DNA of 64,000 nucleotides from Polyodon spathula. Lineage: Eukaryota; Chordata; Actinopteri; Acipenseriformes; Polyodontidae. Made by a program: the position numbers and the translations under genes. Below the pieces are notes generated by a model. That model saw only the letters and a list, made by a program, of their open reading frames with translations, did not search any database and was not told the origin of the DNA. Location: contig NC_054540.1 of the NCBI RefSeq assembly GCF_017654505.1, positions 39,444,468 to 39,508,467 of the forward strand. Direction: 5' to 3'. Each line of letters opens with the position of its first letter. The stretch's first letter is position 1. Shown one piece after another: positions 55,712-64,000 of the stretch.

Positions 55712-58169
55712 TGACAAGGATTTTAATCACAATAACCAAATATATTCTACCCGGCTTCACTCAAGCCAATGGTTAATTCTAATCATAATCGCTAGATGGC
55801 AGGGTAACACCACAAATTTTATACAGTCTCTAAGCTGGTTTGCTATCACTGTGAAACTCACATGCTCCAGCTTTTCTATACACTCCTGCAGTTTGTTGTC
55901 ATTCCGAGGGATTTGCAGGAGACCCTCTCCTCCCCAATCTTTTGTAGCAACTGACAGTCTCCAATTTCAACTCTTCCCCTCTTCAAGGACCTGGTCATGA
56001 AGCAACCTTACTCAGCTGTTTTCGAGATGCTCAGTATCTACCATCATAGTAACGTCCTGCTTTCCTGCATCACGCATCCATTCCTGTGACTTATTCCTGT
56101 TCCCAGATTCGTGTTTCCTCATCTGGTGCTGCTCCTCCAATCCGACCAGCTTCATCAAAGTCATAATTTCATCAACGCGAGCCGCTAATCAGTCATGGAA
56201 CCATGTCCTACGATTTATCAATGTTCCAGTCAATGTCCTTCTACCACCAGTAGACAATAAACTGCTCCCAACCAATCAATAGGTTTTGCAGACTCCTCGG
56301 AGAAACATATTCATCCTCTCTGGTTCTGCAGCGGTCTCAGATCTCTGCAATCTTCATCTCTGCCCAAAAGCAGCCCCATCTCTGGCTCCATCTAAATCTG
56401 CCTTAACACTGAAAGACCAATATCTACTGCATTCAGCAGATCCCTACTCTCTGCAGCAGACCACCGCACTACCGATGGTAGTCCTCCGTTCTCTATTGCA
56501 GATCTCTGCTTCAGCAAATCTCTGCTCTCACAGCTGGGCCTCTGCACACTACTGACAGCACTCCATTGTTTTCTTCCTCAGACCTCTGTTCAGCAGATCC
56601 CGCCCTCTACTGTTAATTGCTCCTCACTGCAGCAGATCTCCACTCCCTCTTCAGATCAGTTCACTACTTCAGCTGCAAAAGTCGCTCTAGTGTACTGTTT
56701 AAATCTGCAGCTTCTCCAGAGCCTACAATGCTCTAGCCTTCCTCCAATACACAGATCGTGGTAGCATTCCCACAATCAAGACTAATGCTAATCCCCATCT
56801 AATCAAAATACGGGGCACTTCCTCAGCAATCCTATTCATATCTCCGTTCATCCTTCCAAATGTTACAGCATTAATACGTTTGAGATGTGGTACGAGACTG
56901 GAAATCTGTCTTGATTATGAGCTAAGAAGTTCCACTATTAAGAGAATAACTGGCGTTGCGAAACCCAAATCTCTGAATATGAGTTTACTTTTTCCATTTC
57001 AAGCAGACATGATAGTAGCAAACCGCTGATCGATCCTGTATTAACTAACACATAGAAAGGTGGCATCTCATCTCTGCCCTCATTTCTAGAATATGGGGCG
57101 CAAAGGCGCCGTGCTTCCCCAGTAGCCGATCCATGTTCGTTCAGTCTAGTTGCCACCTCAGCCCTCAGAGTTCCAGCTCTTCTTCTGCCTCTACTTTCGG
57201 TATCCAAGTTCAGTCAGTTGGTCCCATTTGCTTCCACAACCCCCATCCAGAATCCTAAGCTTCTCCAGATGATATCTGATTGAAACCTACTCTCAGTAAC
57301 CTCCTTCAATCTGCTCAGCATTCACGTCTGCAGCCCTCCACCTTGTTCAAGATCTCCTATTCTACAGCCTGCTCAGTGTCTTCAATCCTCTGCGCCCAGA
57401 TTCGAATAATCATAGCCCTTCAATCAAAACCTGGCTCTCATGGTCCATGCTAGGGATTCTCTCCAACGTTGATTCATCTCCCTCCGACACAGTTGCAGCC
57501 CATTCCAAAATTCCTAGTATGCCCCGAGTGGGGGCTACCTGTCTGCCAGAGCCACTAGAGGTTTTCCCCTAATTAGCTTCAAGGGTTTTTTTCCTCTCCA
57601 CTGAGCAGCAGGTATACACAGTCATATCCTACAAAATTTTGCCGTTTTTTTTGCCGTCCCGGTTGTCCTTCTAGTCTTTTGTTTATGTTATGCGCTGGCA
57701 TGTACTCTCTTTTGTTTGCCTCACGGTGTGGGAGATTTGGTGTGGAGCCGGGGGTCCATCCTTTTGGGGGGCAAGTGATCATCACTTCCCCGACCTCAAG
57801 GCAGGCTTCAGCCTCCCTTAACCTTCAGGGGGGTTCTCACCATGTGAGTCAGTGCGGACACCCGGCCACACACTGTTCTTTCACAGCTCCTGCGCTTATC
57901 TTGCCTTACTCAAGGCTGTTCTATACTCTATCTCTGTTCGGGACTTGGCTACTCATGCTTGAGTCTCATACTAACCTTTATGTCTTGTTCTTATCTCAGG
58001 TCCCAGGCAGCGTGAAGTCTCGGCCAATTGGGGGTTTAACGAGTGCCCCTCTACAGAAGTCTCAGACGCTGGGTACCTCTCCTTCTCTATCTCCTTTCGT
58101 GTCCTGGTCTTCCGGGACCGTTTTCCTCTGAGGGGTGGCTCCCCGAGTCATAACCCTCATATATGTTTT
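55712..58169. other. C/T-rich, low-stop region of unknown nature
   Basis: From about 55850 to 57500 the plus strand is rich in TCTCTGC, CAGCAGATC and CTCC words; from 57540 the composition becomes GC-richer and frames of 60-150 codons appear. I recognise no protein domain, splice pattern or transposon end. It may be an untranslated or gag region of an unknown element or a degenerate satellite. Confidence 0.35.
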
Positions 58170-58391
58170 CGGTTGCTAGGTCCTTTGGCCCTGGGCTCGC
58201 GTCGGCATCGCCGCCCTCAGTCAGTGACCACTTTCTGTATGCTGTCTTCGGTTGCTAGGTCCTTCGGCCCTTGGCTCGTGACGCCATCGCCGCCCTCAGT
58301 CAGTGACCACTTTCTGTATCCTGTCTTCGGTTGCTGGGTGCTTCGCCCCTGGGCTCGTGTCGGCATCGCTGTCCTCAGTCAGTGACCACCT
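58170..58391. repeat. 79-bp tandem repeat, 2.8 units
   Basis: Units start at 58170, 58249 and 58328 (CGGTTGCTAGGTCCTT..., ...CAGTCAGTGACCAC). Spacing is exactly 79 bp and divergence between units is modest. Confidence 0.93.
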
Positions 58392-59371
58392 ACTATCCTA
58401 GCTTCCATGTCCAGCTTTGCTGGTCTACTGCTAGAGTGGGCCTCGTCTGCTCTTCTATCCTAGGTCCGGTCCTTTCTAGCCGGCACTCTGTCCTACTTAC
58501 CGCTCCCTTCTGCTTCTTCTGCCCTATCTCTACCCCCCAGCTCACGCCTCGTGAAATATCTGGAAAGTGCTTATATTAAAATGAATTTAACCATAAATTT
58601 CCTTGACGCTGTTTTATACCATTGTAATATGTATACAAATGATAATTGTTGCTTGTTTTTTGTGCTGCCATTGCATTGTGATCGAAGATTATTGCACAGG
58701 TTTCCCCTGACTTTGATGTGTCGCATTGCTTTTTGGCAGCAGTTTGAACATTAAAATAATGCATTATAGAGTTAAAAAACAAACCAGGTTGTAAGGCAAT
58801 TTTGGCATTGCCTCAATTGTTGCTAACAGGTTGAAAACAACCAGAAATCCACACAGAAATTAGTAGCGTGGATTTCATGCCCGAGATTTTAAAAAGTAGT
58901 TGTTACTCATGTTATTTGAAATGAATGAGTCAAGGCATTGGAGGACATGACTGAAATGAGCTTACAAATGTTTTCATAAAAGTTTTTTCAGATGCATGGC
59001 CATCTGGGTGAAAAATGTTACTGTGTATATTCCCTACATACATGCAGAAATAGCTTCCACTGTTAAACAACGAACATAGCAGGATTTATTGTTGTACATA
59101 TTGTTATTAAAAGTAAGTTATTACTGCCGTATACAATATTAAATCTTTTTTTACATATTTTTTGCTACAGAGAGAACACTAGCAGGACTGCACAGACAGC
59201 AGAGTGCATACCGTAAAAGTTCAAGTAATTGCTGGGTCTCAAATAATCTCCTATCTAATAAGCGCCGGGTCAGCTGCAAGTATTGTAAATAAACGCTGGG
59301 TCTCTGTCTTTGCCATTGACGCTCAGGAAGATAAGGAGGAGCTTGAGCGGAATCAAGTGACAGCGATGAAA
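58392..59371. other. No recognised gene
   Basis: AT-rich after 58560. Short frames only. Confidence 0.45.
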
Positions 59372-59376
59372 GTGAC

Positions 59377-59794
59377 TGTGGCAGAGCAAAGCTCTGCCCT
59401 TTTAAATTGGCAGGGATGGGGTTAACTTCCCCTGCCTGCCTGGGTTTATTATGTTCAGGTGGCTGGGGTTGATTAGTTGATTAGGTTGATTAACGATCAA
59501 TCAGCGCCCAGCCACCTGATATAAAAGGAGGCCTCTGCTTCTCATTTGGGGAGAGGGAGCTGAGGAAGCAGGTTGGTTTTTTTTTGGTTGTTTGGAGAGC
59601 TTGAATCCAGTGAAGGCATTGCCCAGCTTGGAGATTGTTATTTTTGTAAATTTTGCTTTTTGTCTTTCTTTGTGTTTAAATTGTTTTGTTTTGGCCCTTG
59701 TGCCCTTTCATTTTGTGTTTATTTATAATAAAATAGTTATTTTTTTGAACTGCAGTCTGTCTCTGGGCCTCTATCCACTCGCCAGCCTGCCACA
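59377..59794 (+). repeat. LTR-A, first of the array
   Basis: 418 bp, TGTGGCAG to CTGCCACA. TATAAAA near 59520-59526, AATAAAA at 59727-59733. Preceded by the target duplication GTGAC. Confidence 0.95.
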
Positions 59795-59796
59795 TT

Positions 59797-59814
59797 TGGT
59801 GTCAGAAGTGGGAT
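59797..59814 (+). other. Primer-binding site (tRNA-Leu), body 1
   Basis: TGGTGTCAGAAGTGGGAT, exact complement of the 3' end of tRNA-Leu (CCA included), two bases after the LTR. Confidence 0.87.
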
Positions 59815-59903
59815 AGCGCCACCTAGAGGCTCAGAGCAGTATTTTTGTTTTGTTTTGTGGAATTTTTGGGATAATTTTTTTTTTTTTTTGAAAAAAAAAA
59901 AAA

Positions 59904-61124
59904 ATGGGAAAGAAGAGCAGACAGCGGCAAAGGCAGGAAAAGCAGCAGCAGCTGAAGAAATGTAAGCTGCTGCAGCCACCGCTGGAGGACCCGGCCAGCC
60001 TCTTCCCCTGGTGTTCCTGGTGTGGGAAGGAGGACCATCGTTGGCGGTCCTGCCCAGACGTGCCACCGGCAAACTGGTGTGGCCGGTGTGAGGAGGACGG
60101 CCACAACTGGGCAGGATGCCCCTACAACCAGGCCCAGGAAGAGGTGTCGTGTTCACCCCGGGCATCAGGGGCCACCCCACTACCTCCAGCACCACCACCT
60201 TCACCACCGTCCCAGGAGATCTGGGACTGGTTGATGCACCCTGAGGCAGACCTCGTCCACGATCTCCCCATAGTTATCAACACGCTGTGGCGTCGAGATG
60301 GGGAGAGGTGGGAACAGTGGGAGGAACAACACCACCCGGCCTCCTTCCCAGAGGTTGCCCTCATGGTGGTTAATTACCTGGCGGTAGACATGGGAGATGC
60401 CCCGGTCACTCCAATAAAGAGGGGTGAGCCGCCTTCCCGAGAGCCAGAGAGGGGTGAGGAGCTGCCGTCGCTCCCAGAGCCAGAGAGGGGTGAGGAGCTG
60501 CCGTCGCCCCCAGAGCCAGAGAGGGGTGAGGAGCTGCCGTCGTCCCCAGAGCCAGAGAGGGGTGAGGAGCTGCCGTCGTCCCCAGAGCCAGAGAGGGGGG
60601 AGGAGCTGCCGTCGCCCCCAGAGCCAGAGAGGGGTGAGGAGCCGCCGCCGCTCTCAGAGCCCGAGAGGGAGGAGCCGCCGCCGCTCTCTCAGAGCCCGAG
60701 AGGGAGGAGCCACCGCCGCCGCTCTCAGAGCCCGAGAGGGAGGAGCCACCGTCGCCGCTCCCAGAGCCCGAGAGGGAGGAGCCGCCGCCGCCGCTCTCAG
60801 AGCCCGAGAGGGAGGAGCCGCCGCCGCTCTCAGAGCCCGAGAGGGAGGGGCCGCCGCCTCCGCCACCAGAGGGAGCCGGGCCGCCGCCGCCGCCTCCGCC
60901 ACCAGAGGGAGCCGGGCCGCCGTCGCCGCCTCCGCCACCAGAGGGAGCCGGGCCGCCGCCGTCGCCGCCTCCGCCACCAGAGGGAGCCGGGCCGCCGTCG
61001 CCGCCTCCGCCACCAGAGGGAGCCGGGCCGCCGTCGCCATGCTACCTTGGACATTTGGGGCCCCCTCAACCAAAGAAGGCTTGGGGGCTCCGACATCAAC
61101 CCCGCCCACCACCACCCACCATAA
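59904..61124 (+). CDS. Gag-like zinc-knuckle protein with Pro/Glu/Arg repeats, copy 1
   Basis: ATG at 59904, directly after a T15-G-A14 run; 406 codons. A basic start (KKSRQRQRQEKQQQ) is followed by two CCHC knuckles, CSWCGKEDHRWRSC (residues 37-50) and CGRCEEDGHNWAGC (59-72), a Pro-rich linker, a conserved-looking helical segment (EIWDWLMHPEADLV; VVNYLAVDMGDAP, about 108-175) and then 12-residue repeats PEPERGEELPSS. At about 60684 two extra bases (CTCTCTCAG instead of CTCTCAG) move the frame from the Pro/Glu reading into an Arg/Ser one (SQSPRGRSHRRR), which ends at 61124. The original frame stays open to about 61321, inside the next LTR. Probable RNA-binding Gag of a non-autonomous element; no known family member recognised. 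Confidence 0.8.
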   Translation: MGKKSRQRQRQEKQQQLKKCKLLQPPLEDPASLFPWCSWCGKEDHRWRSCPDVPPANWCGRCEEDGHNWAGCPYNQAQEEVSCSPRASGATPLPPAPPPSPPSQEIWDWLMHPEADLVHDLPIVINTLWRRDGERWEQWEEQHHPASFPEVALMVVNYLAVDMGDAPVTPIKRGEPPSREPERGEELPSLPEPERGEELPSPPEPERGEELPSSPEPERGEELPSSPEPERGEELPSPPEPERGEEPPPLSEPEREEPPPLSQSPRGRSHRRRSQSPRGRSHRRRSQSPRGRSRRRRSQSPRGRSRRRSQSPRGRGRRLRHQREPGRRRRLRHQREPGRRRRLRHQREPGRRRRRLRHQREPGRRRRLRHQREPGRRRHATLDIWGPLNQRRLGGSDINPAHHHPP

Positions 61125-61210
61125 CAGCCCACCCAAGGGACATAATTGGACTCTTGGGGGGAGGGTGGGGGGAAGGGGGGAGTTGGCCGATTGCGGCCGG
61201 TGTACGTTGT

Positions 61211-61225
61211 ACATGGGGGGAGGTG
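61211..61225 (+). other. Polypurine tract before the second LTR
   Basis: ACATGGGGGGAGGTG lies immediately 5' of TGTGGCAG; it would prime plus-strand synthesis. The same tract stands before the third LTR (about 63015-63029). Confidence 0.75.
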
Positions 61226-61629
61226 TGTGGCAGAGCAAAGCTCTGCCCTTTTAAATTGGCAGGGATGGGGTTAACTTCCCCTACCTGCCTGGGTTTATTA
61301 TGTTCAGGTGGCTGGGGTTGATTAGTTGATTAGGTTGATTAACGATCAATCAGCGCCCAGCCACCTGATATAAAAGGAGGCCTCTGCTTCTCATTTGGGG
61401 AGAGGGAGCTGAGGAAGCAGGGTTGTTTGGAGAGCTTGAATCCAGTGAAGGCATTGCCCAGCCTGGAGATTGTTATTTTTGTAAATTTTGCTTTTTGTCT
61501 TTCTTTGTGTTTAAATTGTTTTGTTTTGGCCCTTGTGCCCTTTCATTTTGTGTTTATTTATAATAAAATAGTTATTTTTTTGAACTGCAGACTGTCTCTG
61601 GGCCTCTATCCACTCGCCAGCCTGCCACA
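61226..61629 (+). repeat. LTR-A, middle of the array
   Basis: 404 bp; it lacks about 14 bp of the T-rich stretch present in the outer LTRs (GCAGGGTTGTTTGG here), otherwise almost identical. Confidence 0.95.
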
Positions 61630-61631
61630 TT

Positions 61632-61649
61632 TGGTGTCAGAAGAGGGAT
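61632..61649 (+). other. Primer-binding site (tRNA-Leu), body 2
   Basis: TGGTGTCAGAAGAGGGAT; one mismatch to the copy-1 site. Confidence 0.83.
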
Positions 61650-61738
61650 AGCGCCACCTAGAGGCTCAGAGCAGTATTTTTGTTTTGTTTTGTGGAATTT
61701 TTGGGATAATTTTTTTTTTTTTTGAAAAAAAAAAAAAA

Positions 61739-63058
61739 ATGGGAAAGAAGAGCAGACAGCGGCAAAGGCAGGAAAAGCAGCAGCAGCTGAAGAAATGTAA
61801 GCTGCTGCAGCCACCGCTGGAGGACCCGGCCAGCCTCTTCCCCTGGTGTTCCTGGTGTGGGAAGGAGGACCATCGTTGGCGGTCCTGCCCAGACATGCCA
61901 CCGGCAAACTGGTGTGGCCGGTGTGAGGAGGACGGCCACAACTGGGCAGGATGCCCCTACAACCAGGCCCAGGAAGAGGTGCAGTGTTCACCCCGGGCAT
62001 CAGGGGCCACCCCACTACCTCCAGCACCACCACCTTCACCACCGTCCCAGGAGATCTGGGACTGGTTGATGCACCCTGAGGCAGACCTCGTCCACGATCT
62101 CCCCATAGTTATCAACACGCTGTGGCGTCGAGATGGGGAGAGGTGGGAACAGTGGGAGGAACAACACCACCCGGCCTCCTTCCCAGAGGTTGCCCTCATG
62201 GTGGTTAATTACCTGGCGGTAGACATGGGAGATGCCCCGGTCACTCCAATAAAGAGGGGTGAGCCGCCTTCCCGAGAGCCAGAGAGGGGTGAGGAGCTGC
62301 CGTCGCTCCCAGAGCCAGAGAGGGGTGAGGAGCTGCCGTCGTCCCCAGAGCCAGAGAGGGGTGAGGAGCTGCCGTCGTCCCCAGAGCCAGAGAGGGGTGA
62401 GGAGCTGCCGTCGCTCCCAGAGCCAGAGAGGGGGGAGGAGCTGCCGTCGTCCCAGAGCCAGAGAGGGGTGAGGAGCCGCCGCCGCTCTCAGAGCCCGAGA
62501 GGGAGGAGCCGCCGTCGCCGCTCTCAGAGCCCGAGAGGGAGGAGCCACCGTCGCCGCTCTCAGAGCCCGAGAGGGAGGAGCCGCCGCCGCCGCTCTCAGA
62601 GCCCGAGAGGGAGGAGCCGCCGCCGCCGCTCTCAGAGCCCGAGAGGGAGGGGCCGCCGCCTCCGCCACCAGAGGGAGCCGGGCCGTCGCGCCGCCTCCGC
62701 CACCAGAGGGAGCCGGGCCGCCGTCGCCGCCTCCGCCACCAGAGGGAGCCGGGCCGCCGCCGTCGCCGCCTCCGCCACCAGAGGGAGCCGGGCCGCCGTC
62801 GCCGCCTCCGCCACCAGAGGGAGCCGGGCCGCCGTCGCCATGCTACCTTGGACATTCGGGGCCCCCTCAACCAAAGAAGGCTTGGGGGCTCCGACATCAA
62901 CCCCGCCCACCACCACCCACCATAACAGCCCACCCAAGGGACATAATTGGACTCTTGGGGGGAGGAGGGTGGGGGGAAGGGGGGAGTTGGCTGATTGCGG
63001 CCGGTGTACGTTGTACATGGGGGGAGGTGTGTGGCAGAGCAAAGCTCTGCCCTTTTAA
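61739..63058 (+). CDS. Gag-like zinc-knuckle protein with repeats, copy 2
   Basis: The ATG at 61739 corresponds to the copy-1 start (the frame is open from 61685). Same basic start and two CCHC knuckles as copy 1, with very few changes. The PEPERGEELPSS repeats are fewer. Near 62449 one C is missing (TCGTCCCAG instead of TCGTCCCCAG), which shifts the frame into the same Arg/Ser reading (SQRGVRSRRRSQ) that copy 1 reaches by a different change further on. A second shift near 62685 leads to an Ala-rich reading; the stop lies at about 63058 inside the third LTR. The C-terminal parts of the two copies therefore differ, and which is native is not known. Confidence 0.78.
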   Translation: MGKKSRQRQRQEKQQQLKKCKLLQPPLEDPASLFPWCSWCGKEDHRWRSCPDMPPANWCGRCEEDGHNWAGCPYNQAQEEVQCSPRASGATPLPPAPPPSPPSQEIWDWLMHPEADLVHDLPIVINTLWRRDGERWEQWEEQHHPASFPEVALMVVNYLAVDMGDAPVTPIKRGEPPSREPERGEELPSLPEPERGEELPSSPEPERGEELPSSPEPERGEELPSLPEPERGEELPSSQSQRGVRSRRRSQSPRGRSRRRRSQSPRGRSHRRRSQSPRGRSRRRRSQSPRGRSRRRRSQSPRGRGRRLRHQREPGRRAASATRGSRAAVAASATRGSRAAAVAASATRGSRAAVAASATRGSRAAVAMLPWTFGAPSTKEGLGAPTSTPPTTTHHNSPPKGHNWTLGGRRVGGRGELADCGRCTLYMGGGVWQSKALPF

Positions 63059-63446
63059 ATTGGCAGGGATGGGGTTAACTTCCCCTGCCTGCCTGGGTTT
63101 ATTATGTTCAGGTGGCTGGGGTTGATTAGTTGATTAGGTTGATTAACGATCAATCAGCGCCCAGCCACCTGATATAAAAGGAGGCCTCTGCTTCTCATTT
63201 GGAGAGAGGGAGCTGAGGAAGCAGGTTGGTTTTTTTTGGTTGTTTGGAGAGCTTGAATCCAGTGAAGGCATTGCCCAGCCTGGAGATTGTTATTTTTGTA
63301 AATTTTGCTTTTTGTCTTTCTTTGTGTTTAAATTGTTTTGTTTTGGCCCTTGTGCCCTTTCATTTTGTGTTTATTTATAATAAAATAGTTATTTTTTTGA
63401 ACTGCAGTCTGTCTCTGGGCCTCTATCCACTCGCCAGCCTGCCACA
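63030..63446 (+). repeat. LTR-A, last of the array
   Basis: 417 bp, TGTGGCAG to CTGCCACA, followed by the target duplication GTGAC (63447-63451). Confidence 0.95.
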
Positions 63447-63451
63447 GTGAC

Positions 63452-63789
63452 TCTTAGGATTAATAAATAATAATAGAACATGTAGTCCATGGTAGGTCTA
63501 CATGTAATGCTTATTTGTTTTAATGCAGTTATTAAAAGTTTTGATAATTTTAAGCGTGCTAAAAGTAGGCCAGATATAAACGTCTTGGTCTCTTAACATG
63601 TTTTGTTATATTAACAAAGTTTTAAACAATACATTATTTTTGATAATGGTACTTACTGCTTTTATTCATTTTTAAAAACATTTTAGAAGATTATTATTAT
63701 TATTATTATTGTGCTGTAAACATACACACCTGTGTTCTGATATCCACGGGGCTGTCTTTTAGTGGATTTAACTGTTATTATTACACTGT
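63452..63789. other. Non-coding; (ATT)n near 63690-63711
   Basis: No gene recognised. A short ATT run. Confidence 0.6.
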
Positions 63790-63965
63790 GTAACAAATGT
63801 TTTTTTTTTTTTTTTTTTTTGTTCCTGGGACAGTGAAATATCACTGTCCTGGTCACAAAAGCAAAGTTTGTGGGGAATAATAGCCATTTTCTATACTTTT
63901 GAGGCATAAGCAATTAGGAAATAACACTTACTACCCAGGAACAAAAATTGTGTTACATAATGTTA
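63790..63965. mobile_element. Miniature inverted-repeat element, copy 2 of a dispersed family
   Basis: The left end TGTAACAAATG(T)n GTTCCTGGG and the right end CCCAGGAACAAAAATTGTGTTACA are inverted copies, with a T run expanded in the left arm. The body (GGTCACAAAAGCAAAGTTTG...) is nearly identical to 29827-29930. About 175 bp, non-coding. A DNA-transposon-derived MITE is the likely class. Confidence 0.75.
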
Positions 63966-64000
63966 TTAACAATGGTAGATAATTCAATTTTTAAATACAA

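Larger units (their letters stand above)
59372..63451 (+). mobile_element. Tandem LTR-A element array: LTR-body-LTR-body-LTR, TSD GTGAC
   Basis: Three LTR-A copies (59377-59794, 61226-61629, 63030-63446) and two internal regions (59795-61225 and 61630-63029). The outer flanks are GTGAC (59372-59376) and GTGAC (63447-63451). Each body has a PBS, one Gag-like frame and a G-rich polypurine tract just before the next LTR. The single TSD pair means one integration followed by tandem duplication, most simply by unequal crossing-over between LTRs. There is no protease, RT, RNase H or integrase, so the family must use enzymes supplied in trans. Confidence 0.93.

Noticed and set aside
57679..58131. 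150-codon plus-strand frame
   Set aside because: Composition (Ser/Pro/Leu/Gly) and overlap with a tandem-repeat region suggest chance in a C/T-rich sequence; no domain recognised.
60654..62933. Long minus-strand open frames (up to 230 codons) across the array bodies
   Set aside because: They are mirror readings of the GC-rich repeat, which is open in several frames on both strands. They have no domain and lie opposite the zinc-knuckle frame.

Overview
This is vertebrate nuclear DNA, most likely from a ray-finned fish. The evidence is split genes with GT/AG introns, many microsatellites, tRNA-derived SINE pieces, Tc1-type transposase, DIRS/Ngaro pieces, Gmr1-like Ty3/gypsy elements and a CR1-like LINE whose 3' end is an 8-bp repeat (TTATGTTC)n. 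From memory, that LINE tail fits an early-branching lineage such as sturgeon or paddlefish; this is a guess that the window cannot prove. There are no bacterial-style operons.

Host genes are sparse. Positions 3949-4364 (minus) look like the first coding exon of a KCNQ1-type potassium channel. From 31609 to 50673 (plus), six exon-like blocks match mitochondrial ribosomal protein MRPS35 in order. Some are clean and others are damaged (a stop in the third block, no acceptor at the fourth), so this copy may be a decaying duplicate.

The rest is mainly transposable elements, several nested. 1-2387: a young CR1-like LINE. 9301-15350 (minus): an L1/Tx1-like LINE split by two insertions. One of these, 13093-15146, is a chimera: a full LTR plus its tRNA-Leu primer-binding site, joined to a CR1 3' half with an open reverse-transcriptase frame, joined to the first 81 bp of the same LTR in inverted orientation, all between 5-bp target duplications (GTCCC). 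17645-22146 and 23100-26284: two decayed Gmr1-like elements with integrase upstream of reverse transcriptase. 28525-29565 and 36815-37640: DIRS/Ngaro-type fragments. 33660-35560: a LINE C-terminal region with R2-type zinc finger and restriction-like endonuclease. 40990-42420: a dead Tc1 element. 44277-45780: a one-LTR element with several zinc knuckles. 54150-55168: a third CR1 copy.

The window ends with the richest structure, 59377-63446: three near-identical LTRs and two internal regions in tandem (LTR-body-LTR-body-LTR) inside one pair of target duplications (GTGAC). Each body has a tRNA-Leu primer-binding site and one open frame for a Gag-like protein with two CCHC zinc knuckles and a long Pro/Glu/Arg repeat, and no protease, integrase or reverse transcriptase. 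This is a non-autonomous family. Its LTR ('LTR-A') occurs six times in full in the window plus once as an inverted fragment, so it has been active recently. The Gmr1-like elements have a similar primer-binding site and also contain reverse transcriptase and integrase, so they are one possible source of trans-acting enzymes; that link is inference.
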